64,000 nt of DNA from Paramoeba atlantica. Its lineage: Eukaryota > Discosea. The notes beneath the pieces are model-generated. The model worked only from the letters and a program-made list of their open reading frames with translations, made no database searches and was not told the DNA's origin. The stretch spans positions 682,001 to 746,000 of the forward strand of contig CDRNVI010000053.1 in the NCBI GenBank assembly GCA_977017575.1. The letters are read 5' to 3'. This document shows positions 21,389 to 30,183 of this stretch, piece by piece. Each line of letters begins with the position of its first letter. The first letter of the stretch is position 1. A program made the position numbers and the translations under genes.

Positions 21389-21858
21389 CGCAAGAAACGT
21401 ATGAAACGAACAATTTTCGTACAACTTTATTTTTTTAGTTTTCTTAAATGTTTTTATAATCGCATTCAATGTCGCTTTGTCCCAAATCGGGACAAAGTTG
21501 GGACATGCATTCTATGTGAATAGGCGCAGTTTATACATTGCAGGTATTACAGTTTATACATTGTAGGTACATGCGTGTCGTCCCATTTTTAAATACTGAA
21601 TTTCCTTTGATTATTACCGACAGTTTCCAATTTTGGTTACCTTTATTTAAGATGATCCCCTTCACGTTGTCTTCTCAAGTATTTTGTAATCATGTACACG
21701 TTTTTTAAGTGACATGGCTTCCATTTATTTTTGCTATCCAGATCTTATCCGGAAAGATTACGCGGCATTGCGCATGTCACATGTATTTTTTAGACGCGAT
21801 TACAAAAACTTTATTTTATTTTCCTGTTAAGCTATTCCTCCTACTCTTTTAGACCCCC
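21389..21858. other. spacer with a small GGGACAAAG palindrome
   Basis: ctttgtcccaaatcgggacaaag (21474-21496) forms a short hairpin, followed by a near-repeat of cagtttatacattg(c/t)aggta at about 21528-21570. The end holds the pyrimidine tract before the uL22m gene. Confidence 0.45.
21838..21852 (+). promoter_or_regulatory. candidate splice-acceptor tract before uL22m
   Basis: cctcctactcttttag ends 6 bases before the ATG. A pyrimidine run ending in AG so close to the start is what a spliced-leader acceptor, or a leader-intron 3' site, would look like. Confidence 0.4.
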
Positions 21859-22680
21859 ATGCAGAATCACGGTATACCTCGACACGTAAAGCTTCACTTC
21901 CAGCGCAAGTACGGCCAGCGAAATAAGGCACACGGAGCCTCCACTCCCTGGTGGAAAGGGCCGTGGTACATGCGGCCCATCCTGGATATCCATCGCTACA
22001 CCGAGACGCCCCGCGTGCTGTTGGATCGCGATCTCTTCCGCAACAAATGGCTCGCGAGTGTGAATCTCCCGGACAGCAGCCGGTGGGAGCGCGTGGTTAA
22101 CGGCGAACGTGTCTCGGAGGACCGCTATTTTCTGGTCGAGGAGGACGGCGAGCGTTTCCCGGTGAACTGGAAAGTGTATGGAGAACGAGTACAGCGAGAA
22201 CTTGAGGAGTCCATGGACGCGCTCCCGCAGTACACTCAGCTGCTTTGCGGGTGTCCTGTGAGTTGGCGAAAACTTGACATAGGGTGTGCGATTCCAAGGG
22301 GTATGTCCGTCCGCGAAGCTAAAGTTCAGCTAAAGCTCAAAGCAGGCAAAACGCATCAAATCATTCATCGCTGTTTAGAGCTTGCTGAGACAAATGCGAT
22401 TAATCAAAAAGGTCTGGATCGTGATCGGTTACGTGTGGCACGCATTACGTGTTATCGGAGCAAACAAGATGTACAAATTGATATCCGTTCAAAGGGATTT
22501 TTCGCTTGGAAGACTAAGAAGACGTCGAGTCTTCTCATCACGGTCGCAGAGGACCCGAATATGACGCTACCGGATCGTACCAAGCTTCCTTGGTGGGTGG
22601 AAGATCGACTGGCTCGCAACCAAATTTCCACACAAGCTGTTACTTTGGATGTCCCGGCTCTTACTTCAGAAGGTATTTAA
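21859..22680 (+). CDS. mitochondrial large-subunit ribosomal protein uL22m
   Basis: 273 residues. The uL22 fold lies at about 148-235: a start like GMSVREAKVQLKLKAGK, a helix LELAETNAINQKGLDRDRL, then a strand pair ending KKTSSLLITVAED. uL22 lines the peptide exit tunnel. A long N-terminal extension (PWWKGPWYMRPIL) and the overall size are well above bacterial L22 (about 110 residues), which fits a mitochondrial form. The GC-rich first third differs from its neighbours. The start is the first ATG after the pyrimidine tract. Confidence 0.75.
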   Translation: MQNHGIPRHVKLHFQRKYGQRNKAHGASTPWWKGPWYMRPILDIHRYTETPRVLLDRDLFRNKWLASVNLPDSSRWERVVNGERVSEDRYFLVEEDGERFPVNWKVYGERVQRELEESMDALPQYTQLLCGCPVSWRKLDIGCAIPRGMSVREAKVQLKLKAGKTHQIIHRCLELAETNAINQKGLDRDRLRVARITCYRSKQDVQIDIRSKGFFAWKTKKTSSLLITVAEDPNMTLPDRTKLPWWVEDRLARNQISTQAVTLDVPALTSEGI

Positions 22681-23035
22681 TAAACTATGAATGTTTTTCG
22701 ATTGTAGTAGGCCTGTATATCTATCGCACTTGATATCTTCTTTCACTTTCTAATTCCGAAAACCTTCAAAAGAAATTTCGAGAAAGAGTATTTCGCATGG
22801 AAGTTTTAATACCTTTTACATCTATTCGATGCTTACACACATTTGTGAACTTTATTTAGCTATCTAAGTCGACATATCATATCCATGGTTAGAATGCTAA
22901 TAGAACGTGTCATAAGATAAAAGTTGGTTAATTCGTTCATATATATTTTTCGGCTTGCTCTTCTGCATGCATGCATGCATGCATTTACGTTTTTGAAATG
23001 ATCGTCTCCCTTCCTATTATATTAAAAATTCGTTA
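22681..23035. other. spacer with a TGCA tandem run
   Basis: 22966-22985 is tgca repeated about five times. Otherwise AT-rich, with no gene seen. Confidence 0.5.
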
Positions 23036-23347
23036 ATGATTCTCCGCAAGATAGCATTCTCACCGTATCGTCGATCTCTTACATCTACTCGTACACTACA
23101 ACATTCAGCTAAACGGTTCTTGTTAATTACAGAAGGTCTTCCGCAAGGCAAGGTTATACCCCGCAAGTTTGACCACCCGCGACCTAAGTATGATCCGCCT
23201 TCCTGGTTTCAATGTTTTCGAGTGCTCACCGCTTGGTTTCAACTAAATTATTTTCCAAGTTTTTTTCTCGGTCTTGTCTTTATTGCATCATGTAATGGGG
23301 CATTTTCAACTCCATTTCCACCCGATCCTCATGATTTGTATAAATAG
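23036..23347 (+). CDS. small single-span mitochondrial membrane protein, unrecognised
   Basis: 103 residues. The N-terminus (MILRKIAFSPYRRSLTSTRT) is basic and hydroxylated, like a mitochondrial presequence. One membrane segment lies at about residues 72-92 (YFPSFFLGLVFIASCNGAF). The size and plan match small accessory subunits of respiratory complexes, but no such subunit is recognised. Confidence 0.5.
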   Translation: MILRKIAFSPYRRSLTSTRTLQHSAKRFLLITEGLPQGKVIPRKFDHPRPKYDPPSWFQCFRVLTAWFQLNYFPSFFLGLVFIASCNGAFSTPFPPDPHDLYK

Positions 23348-23764
23348 TGCTAAATTTATGTTCAAATGTGCAGTTTTGTTTCCCGTTCCGGCAGTTGAGG
23401 AGATGTGTGCGTATGTTTGTGAATATGTACGAAAGTGTAGTGGTATTTTTAAACTCTTATTATGATTTTCTCCATACGATTGTTATTTTTAATTGCACTT
23501 TTGGAAATTGGTCTGATGGAATCAACAAAATATTTTTTTGTATCACAAAGTACATTTTGCTTTTGAGCACCCCAAATTTTATTGGAGATAAGGAAAGCTG
23601 CGTTTGGTGCCACTATACCCTGCTATGAATAGTATGGCATCTTTTTCTCACAACTTTTATTTGAGTCCCTGAACTAGTTCTGTTATTTCCTGTTGAAAGC
23701 AATTTAAGTCCTTTACATCGATTTTGGTGTCTTTTAAACCTTAATACAGAAATTTTTGTCCAAG
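23348..23764. other. spacer, nothing recognised
   Basis: AT-rich. A 93-codon frame (23347-23628) overlaps the end of the preceding gene and is not protein-like. cttttaaaccttaatacag just before 23753 could be an acceptor for the next gene. Confidence 0.4.
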
Positions 23765-25642
23765 ATGGATATAACAGCAGAGTTGCTTCACGGAGCTAGT
23801 GTTTCTCGGGATAGACTTGCAGAGTGGCATCACAAATTTAGAGGAAAGCTATTCAATCTGGTTCCCGGTTTCTACGTGCGTTGCCGCCAAGAGGATTCTA
23901 CCGAGGGACAATCCGTCTACAAAGTGGCGCGAATTAAATCTATTCGATCCGATTGGAGCATGGAACTAGACCCATTGACCGAAGAAGATAAGCGACATTT
24001 TAGCAAGACGCAAAGTTATACAACAAACTATGATTGCGTGTCAAATTCCAAGATAACTGAAGGAGAGTACGAAGCTTTTCTCTCACAACTATCTGTTCCA
24101 CGTACGGATATTCTAACCAGTTGTCTCCGAATGGCAGAAAAGATGTCGCTCATACAAAATATTTTGCTTAAGGATGCAGATTTTGTCGCAAAACGAAAGG
24201 ATAAAGACGCGACGCAAGCAAAAGTTTCCGACTCCTCCATTCGAAATGGTTCGAAGCAAGAGGAAAAACTGATATTCAGTACCAACGTATTACTTCTGAA
24301 CGAGGAAGGGCAATATGGGACTACAGTTTCCCTCAGTACTCTTCTTCGTCATTCGGCTACTAATCGAAACACGTATTTTGAGCCTGACACACCGCGTATC
24401 AATGCCCTCCCAGTGTTATCTCCGTATATTCCTACTGGAGCAGAAGATCGGATGGCGTCTCATACCACCGGAGTGCTACTGTCGGAATTGGAAAGCATTG
24501 TTGGCTCTCCGACAATACCAATGCCAGATCCCTTCAAACTGACACAGACTATTATGCACGCTGGTAGATCTTCCGCGTACACCTCTTTTGACTACGGCAC
24601 GGAGCGCTCTTCGATTGCACAAACAATGAAAACCGTGATGGGTCTCTCAAAAGATTTGCTTTCGAAGGAGCCTCTGTTCTGCAATATCACGTCTCCCGTA
24701 TATGTTTTCGGAGACATTCATGGAAACTTTGCAGATCTGCGCTCTTTTCTTGGTGGTCTTCTTACATTTAACGACTTAATGATGCGGTACAGCGAACACT
24801 CATTTTTGTTCTTAGGCGATTATGTAGATCGCGGATCATGCTCTTTGGAGTGTATTCTCTACCTCCTTTGTCTGAAACTTCTCAATCCGAAAAAGGTTTT
24901 TCTTCTGCGAGGCAATCACGAGTCACCAGAGGTCAATGGAGATACAGACTGCTACGGATGCACTTCCTTCAAGTTTCAATGCCAAGAACATTTTGGGCAA
25001 GAAGTCGGGTTTGAGCTCTGGGCATTGTGTAATGAGGTGTTCACTCATCTTCCCTTGTGCGCTACGATCGATCAAAAAATATTCTGTGTTCACGGTGGCA
25101 TTCCTCAATATAGTGGAGGAAAAGATGATCGTATGGAGATACTCCGCGATTCCAATTTTCCGCGTTTTCCGTTGGTACAGTGTGACAGTGCAGATAACCG
25201 CAAACTTCGAGCTCTGGTGAATGACCTTTTGTGGTCGGACCCTGCCACTTCCCACATAGCGCTCGATGAGCACGGCTTTGGTCCCAATCCTCGAGGAGCA
25301 GATATTCATTCTTTCGGGCCCCAAGCTGTGGACGAGTTCTGCACCCGGTTTGGTTTCCAGTATATCTTTCGGGCGCACCAAGAAAAGGCTGATGGGCTGA
25401 GACTTTCTGATAGCGCTCGTGTGATTACTATTTTTTCTACATCTGATTATGCGGGGCATAGAAACGGGGCAGGGTGCATTTATGTAAGTCAGAAGAAGAT
25501 CCGACTTGTTATAAAGAAACCGCGCCCCGCACGAGCATACTACGCGAATGCTCGTTCTGATCCTTCCAGTGATTCCTATGAGGATGAATCAGCACCAAAT
25601 GGATACAGCGTTCCTGGATCTCCTTCCGTTGGGTCTTTTTGA
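23765..25642 (+). CDS. Plus3-domain PPP-family protein phosphatase
   Basis: 625 residues from the first ATG. Residues 13-110 resemble the Plus3 domain of Rtf1: SRDRLAEWHHKF matches the Rtf1 start SRHKLERWCHxPF, PGFYVRCR matches GCFVRI, VYKVARIKSI matches PVYRVAEI, and CVSNSKITEGEYEAFL matches FVSNQEFTESEFMKW. Residues 300-590 form a PPP phosphatase with GDIHGN (316-321), GDYVDRG (351-357), GNHE (383-386), HGG (443-445), LLWSDP (488-493) and RAHQ (536-539), so all metal and catalytic groups are present. The linker and the Ser-rich tail look disordered. Plus3 of Rtf1 binds the phosphorylated Spt5 C-terminal region, so this enzyme may be a dephosphorylating factor brought to elongating polymerase; that role is inference. 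Confidence 0.8.
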   Translation: MDITAELLHGASVSRDRLAEWHHKFRGKLFNLVPGFYVRCRQEDSTEGQSVYKVARIKSIRSDWSMELDPLTEEDKRHFSKTQSYTTNYDCVSNSKITEGEYEAFLSQLSVPRTDILTSCLRMAEKMSLIQNILLKDADFVAKRKDKDATQAKVSDSSIRNGSKQEEKLIFSTNVLLLNEEGQYGTTVSLSTLLRHSATNRNTYFEPDTPRINALPVLSPYIPTGAEDRMASHTTGVLLSELESIVGSPTIPMPDPFKLTQTIMHAGRSSAYTSFDYGTERSSIAQTMKTVMGLSKDLLSKEPLFCNITSPVYVFGDIHGNFADLRSFLGGLLTFNDLMMRYSEHSFLFLGDYVDRGSCSLECILYLLCLKLLNPKKVFLLRGNHESPEVNGDTDCYGCTSFKFQCQEHFGQEVGFELWALCNEVFTHLPLCATIDQKIFCVHGGIPQYSGGKDDRMEILRDSNFPRFPLVQCDSADNRKLRALVNDLLWSDPATSHIALDEHGFGPNPRGADIHSFGPQAVDEFCTRFGFQYIFRAHQEKADGLRLSDSARVITIFSTSDYAGHRNGAGCIYVSQKKIRLVIKKPRPARAYYANARSDPSSDSYEDESAPNGYSVPGSPSVGSF

Positions 25643-26005
25643 CGGTATAGATTTTTTTCTTTTAGCATAGCGTAGAAACTTTGGGGTAATTCGCGATAAT
25701 AATTGATTCGTACATGTATATAGGACAACCGTTCTTAATATTTTGTGGGGATGCATAAGCAATCAATTCATAGAGTGTTGGGTTAGAATGAAGAGGTAGA
25801 GTGAGCGCATCACGTTTCTTTGGTTTAGTTGTTTGCTCTATTTTCTCCATAAATAAATTTAGAATTATCTAGCGCTCCAGCAACGAGCAATGTTCTAACA
25901 ATGTACCTCGAAATAAAGGCTTTTCTTTACTTTTCCAATAATTCGTCAGTTCTTAGTTCGTAACAGCTTGTTTTTTCTGATATATCAAGTCAAACGTGTT
26001 CAACA
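25643..26005. other. spacer, nothing recognised
   Basis: AT-rich region between genes. A minus-strand 62-codon frame has no support. Confidence 0.4.
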
Positions 26006-26989
26006 ATGATGCAACGTTCCGCTCGTCTGCTGCATGTGATGCCCCGTCCATTGAGTCCGAAGTTTTATACCATGCTTGATTCGAACAATTGGATTGGAGC
26101 CCTCGAGGTTTATGCTGAGCATCCGTGGCGTGCACCCCCTGCTGATACCTATGAACTCCTTAAACTCATCATGAACCAAACGGGTATTCGGGCAGAAGAC
26201 TTGTGCTCACGCTTCGAAGGGCGTATGAAGCATAAGCTAAGACAGAAGCGAAATGCGCACGAGGAAGTAGAATGGGTACGATTCTGGGAATTGATTAGAG
26301 ATGGAGAAATAACTGAGGCAATGCGAGGATTAGTGATGGGGAACTCGAGTGCTTCGAAAGGTGACGCGTCTGAAGTAATCTATCCCGCTAGGAAACATGA
26401 CAAAACTAACTTAGTTCTTCTTTGTGGGAAATTTTTGGAGGATGTTGGGATTGAAACTGTTACCCGAATGCCTTACAGTTTTGTTTCAAGGGCCAATATT
26501 GTTAGCGCCGCTTTGGAGTGCGGCCGATTGGAATTAGCCATACGTATGTTAGAATATACTAAACTTACCAAGCGCGAATGTGCCACAATATGGCCCCTAG
26601 TGGGTCAGTTTTCTTGGGTTGGAGGTTTGAAATTTATTGAGGCGAGTCCTCGAAGCTCAATCGATACCTCTGTGGCGCTCCCAAGCTTGCTTGAAAAAGG
26701 TTGTCCAATGCACATCCTAGTGGTGTATTTGGAATTCACTGGAGGTCTTCGAGATCGCATTGTCGTGAATACTCTACTCGAGCACGCTGTACGCAAATCT
26801 GATTGGGAGTTCGTTCGTCAGGGAATAGCTCACCTGGAAGATATTGACGCTCTTTCTCCACAGGCTCACCGTTGCTTTACACAGCACGTGGAACTACGTG
26901 GAATGGAGGCCATATGTCTTGCTGTCATGCGGGCTGGATTACGCTTTTCGGACCTCACCGTCCAACGCATCGAAAAACTATGTTCATAA
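26006..26989 (+). CDS. helical-repeat protein (PPR/TPR-like), function unknown
   Basis: 327 residues with a basic N-terminus (MMQRSARLLHVMPRPLS) that may target mitochondria. Most of the chain reads as consecutive amphipathic helix pairs of 30-36 residues, for example FYTMLDSNNWIGALEVYAEH and RANIVSAALECGRLELAIRM, with the spacing of PPR-type repeats but without a clean consensus. PPR proteins mostly bind organelle RNA. A second ATG at 26009 is equally possible as start. Confidence 0.5.
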   Translation: MMQRSARLLHVMPRPLSPKFYTMLDSNNWIGALEVYAEHPWRAPPADTYELLKLIMNQTGIRAEDLCSRFEGRMKHKLRQKRNAHEEVEWVRFWELIRDGEITEAMRGLVMGNSSASKGDASEVIYPARKHDKTNLVLLCGKFLEDVGIETVTRMPYSFVSRANIVSAALECGRLELAIRMLEYTKLTKRECATIWPLVGQFSWVGGLKFIEASPRSSIDTSVALPSLLEKGCPMHILVVYLEFTGGLRDRIVVNTLLEHAVRKSDWEFVRQGIAHLEDIDALSPQAHRCFTQHVELRGMEAICLAVMRAGLRFSDLTVQRIEKLCS

Positions 26990-27251
26990 TTCATGGGTCG
27001 GTTTGTTTGTTTTTCACACCGAATGGTCTTGGTATTTTAGTTAAGTAGTTTTCGTATCGCTGGACACTCTTATTCTTTCTGTTTATTTCTCGGCAAATAA
27101 GTTGACTAATTTTCTGTAGACAAAACATGAATCGAGAAATGCCACATCAATTTCTAATTTTTTATTCGATTTGTGAAGGTATCACACAGCATTAATTTCT
27201 CGACATACATATCCTATTGTTACAATTCGATACAATATGTATGTATAGAAT

Positions 27252-27740
27252 TTTTCTTTTTTTGTCTCTTCGTTAAAAGCAGTGGTTTTTTTCAACTTAT
27301 AAGTCACTTCGCATTGAAAACTACCTCCGCATTTAATGAAGAGACGAAAACAGATAAATTGTCCAGGCAAGAGAAAGAAACCGCAGGGATTTGTGCCAAA
27401 AAGTAGTCACTTTTTCGCTGAAACTCGGGTTATTTTTCTGTATTTCGCGCGACCATGCCCCCCTTGCTCGGAAAATTGCTCGACCATGCCCCCTCTGGCC
27501 TCCCTAGACCCCATTTTTTCGAATAGTTTTTTTTCAATTCTCAACTCACCCTGCTGGATCCACCCTACCCCGGACTCCATAAAGAAGGGAGAGGCAGAGG
27601 TTGTAAACAACCCCCGCAATAACGCGTCATTTATGAGCCTAGGTCATAAATTATACTTTGTTTCGTTTTATTTTTTAACTGATTTTGTTCATTTTTCTTT
27701 AATAATCGAGGGTAAAGTGGTAGTTATACAACCACCGCAA
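27252..27740 (+). repeat. foldback-type dispersed repeat, copy C
   Basis: Hairpin arms 27252-27296 and 27312-27352 (CTCTTCGTTAAAAGCAGTGG) are diverged from copy A. The distal palindrome gtggtagttatacaaccacc (about 27717-27736) matches the small palindrome closing copies A and B. The middle contains gcgaccatgccccc runs like those near 10790. Confidence 0.7.
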
Positions 27741-27824
27741 CATCGGTAATAAATGTTCTGTCTTTTGAACAATTATACAAAATATTGAACACTACTTTGA
27801 ACCGCTGATCTGATAGTGTCACAA

Positions 27825-27838
27825 CTATATTTTTTTAG
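27825..27838 (+). promoter_or_regulatory. candidate splice-acceptor tract before RER1
   Basis: ctatatttttttag ends 9 bases before the RER1 ATG. Confidence 0.4.
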
Positions 27839-27847
27839 GTACGATTC

Positions 27848-28399
27848 ATGGAATATCCTTCTGGCTCATTTCCAATTGGCCCAAACGTGTCGGGAGTGTC
27901 AAACATGAGTCAACATTGGTCTGCTCGGCGTCAACGAATCCTTGACCAGCTTGTGCCCTGGTGTGCCTCGCGCTGGACTTCCCTGTCTTTCCTCATCTTG
28001 TACTATCTTCGTCGTGTCTACTGGCTTGGAGGGTACTATGTTATCACTTATGGATTAGGAATTTATCTTCTGAATGTTGCACTAATTTTTCTGACTCCTT
28101 TGAATGATCCAGAAGATGAAGATGATGGAAGCTCATCTCTGCCAACCTCAAACGACGAATTTCGTCCATTTGTTCGCCGCCTTCCCGAGTTCAAGTGTTG
28201 GCACATGGCTTTTTCTGCTACCCTTGTAGCTCTTTTCCTCACGCACTTTGAAATGTTTGACATTCCGGTGTTTTGGCCGATTCTTCTCCTTTATTTTATT
28301 GTCCTACTGTTTTTGACCATGAGACAACGCATTCAACACATGCTGCGTTACCGCTACGTACCGTGGACAGCCAATAAAAATTATTATGTTTCAACCTAG
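27848..28399 (+). CDS. RER1: RER1 Golgi-ER retrieval receptor
   Basis: 183 residues, the family's usual length. Four membrane segments at about 46-58, 59-81, 116-134 and 136-156 follow the RER1 pattern: SFLILYYLRRVYWLGGYYVITYG, then LNVALIFLTPLNDPEDED, then the conserved EFRPFVRRLPEFKCWH before the third segment and RQRIQHMLRYRYVPW after the fourth. RER1 returns escaped ER membrane proteins from the Golgi in COPI vesicles. All signature stretches are intact. Confidence 0.92.
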   Translation: MEYPSGSFPIGPNVSGVSNMSQHWSARRQRILDQLVPWCASRWTSLSFLILYYLRRVYWLGGYYVITYGLGIYLLNVALIFLTPLNDPEDEDDGSSSLPTSNDEFRPFVRRLPEFKCWHMAFSATLVALFLTHFEMFDIPVFWPILLLYFIVLLFLTMRQRIQHMLRYRYVPWTANKNYYVST

Positions 28400-28825
28400 T
28401 GAATACTTAATTAATAGGTACACCACTTACTTTGGGATATTAGTATATTTCTCGTGGGGCAGATCGCGCGATAGATCCGCATGATTCTCCTTGAAGTGTG
28501 CTATTGTTTTCTGTAGTTTTGGTCTCGAAATTATTAGGCACCGATAGAAGCGAACCTGTTCGTTCTCCTCGTCATACTTTCGATACTATCTAGCCTGGTT
28601 TATTCCTTTTGGTTATTGCTTAACTTATATACTGTATACTAATGGGCGATTTTTTATAAATAACAAACATACAGTACGCACTGTACGGTTCGGGGTACGT
28701 CAGGAACTTTTATAGTACCTATATGAACTTCATAACATGAACTGATTAAGATTTGCATGTTTTCAATATTTGATACTTCAATATTTGTCCTTTTGCATAC
28801 ATTGTAGATCTCAAACGATCAGATA
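28400..28825. other. spacer, nothing recognised
   Basis: AT-rich, with tatatactgtatac-like small palindromes near 28625-28640. An AG after ttgcatacattgtag (28808) precedes the next start. Confidence 0.4.
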
Positions 28826-29971
28826 ATGAAATCATCCAAAACGGACGCGTCAATCCTGTTTCGGAAATTCTTTGGCACGAAGAATAAAGTAACTGCCGCG
28901 GAAGACAATCGTGTTCAAACCTTCATCTTCGAGAATGTAAAAAATAATGATTATTTGGAATATTTTCAGCAATCGCAGACAGAACTAAAGCATTTTTTAC
29001 ATCGTTTTATATCAGAAAGCAAATCTGATGTTCCTATTGCCTTGGTGTCATCGGGGGGAACGACAGTGCCTCTTGAGCAAAACGGAGTACGCTGTATTTC
29101 AAATTTCAGTTCTGGGAATCGCGGGAGCGCGCTTGTTGAGAGCCTTCTACGCCACGGCTATTATGTAATTTTTATATCCCGAAGAGGCGCACTGCAACCC
29201 TTTTTACGGCACTTTGCACGCGATGTTGGTGATAATGCTTGTGGTTCCAACGCTTTATATCCCTCCTTTCCCCTGCGGGTTGCACCCTTGGATTTCAGTC
29301 CCGATATTCAGCGGCGACATTCTCTTGACAACTGGATAGCAGAATCCGAAACGTTTAGTTCTCGATATATTACGCTCTATTTTGAAACAGTAGCAGAGTA
29401 TCTTATGACGTTAAAATATTGCTGCATTACGATTAGTGCAGAAATTGCGGTGCGACCACTCATGGTTGTCCTTGCGGCTGCTGTCTCCGATTTTTATATT
29501 CCTTTTTCTGCTCTTCCAATGCACAAAATTCAAAGCAAATCTGATTCTGGTGTCATACCTAGGTATGCTGACGAAATACATCAATCACCGAACTCGAAGT
29601 GGGAGAACGAACGTGTGGGAGAATTGCCTCCTTCTTTGACGCTAAATTTATTCCAGGTACCGAAAGCTTTGGGTCTCATATCGTCAAAGTGGCTTCCTAA
29701 ATTCGCTTTCGTAGTGGGCTTTAAACTTGAAACTGATTTCCAGCAATTGGACAAAAAGGCTTTTTCCTGTGCCAAATTAAACGGTCTTCCTATAGTGGTA
29801 GGCAACCTTCTGTGCACCTCTAAAGAGGAATTATTCATATACAGTGTAGATACTAATCTAAATTGCGAACATATGAAGCGAAGCCAAAATCGAGAAATAG
29901 AAATTGATCTGGTGGAGAAGCTCTGCAATCTCCACGTAACTTTTCATGCGGCAGCACTACGTAGTAAGTAA
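28826..29971 (+). CDS. phosphopantothenate-cysteine ligase (PPCS)
   Basis: 381 residues, eukaryotic PPCS type. The nucleotide-binding start VALVSSGGTTVPLE and RCISNFSSGNRGSALVE is at about 70-105, with VIFISRRGALQPF after it. AAAVSDFYIP near 212 and the late stretch FVVGFKLETD are further family marks. The enzyme joins cysteine to 4'-phosphopantothenate, the second step of CoA synthesis from pantothenate. In eukaryotes the ligase is separate from the decarboxylase, as here. No targeting signal is obvious. Confidence 0.85.
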   Translation: MKSSKTDASILFRKFFGTKNKVTAAEDNRVQTFIFENVKNNDYLEYFQQSQTELKHFLHRFISESKSDVPIALVSSGGTTVPLEQNGVRCISNFSSGNRGSALVESLLRHGYYVIFISRRGALQPFLRHFARDVGDNACGSNALYPSFPLRVAPLDFSPDIQRRHSLDNWIAESETFSSRYITLYFETVAEYLMTLKYCCITISAEIAVRPLMVVLAAAVSDFYIPFSALPMHKIQSKSDSGVIPRYADEIHQSPNSKWENERVGELPPSLTLNLFQVPKALGLISSKWLPKFAFVVGFKLETDFQQLDKKAFSCAKLNGLPIVVGNLLCTSKEELFIYSVDTNLNCEHMKRSQNREIEIDLVEKLCNLHVTFHAAALRSK

Positions 29972-30183
29972 TGCTCTGTCGATTACTTATTGGTGTAGTT
30001 TTTTTCCTTTCTTCGGACGTCACCTGCCCTTTATTGCAACATGTTTTATGGGTTTTTTGGTATTGTTCTTCTAATTAATCGCTCCCGTAATTACGTTCCA
30101 CTCTTGTATTTTATGATAATTCTATTTCTATGCGTGAAAAAATTTTATTGGTTCGGCCATAACTTAATAAGCGCGTATTCTAA

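Noticed and set aside
24923-25459. 178-codon minus-strand frame inside the phosphatase gene
   Set aside because: Shadow of the real coding strand, with no independent support.
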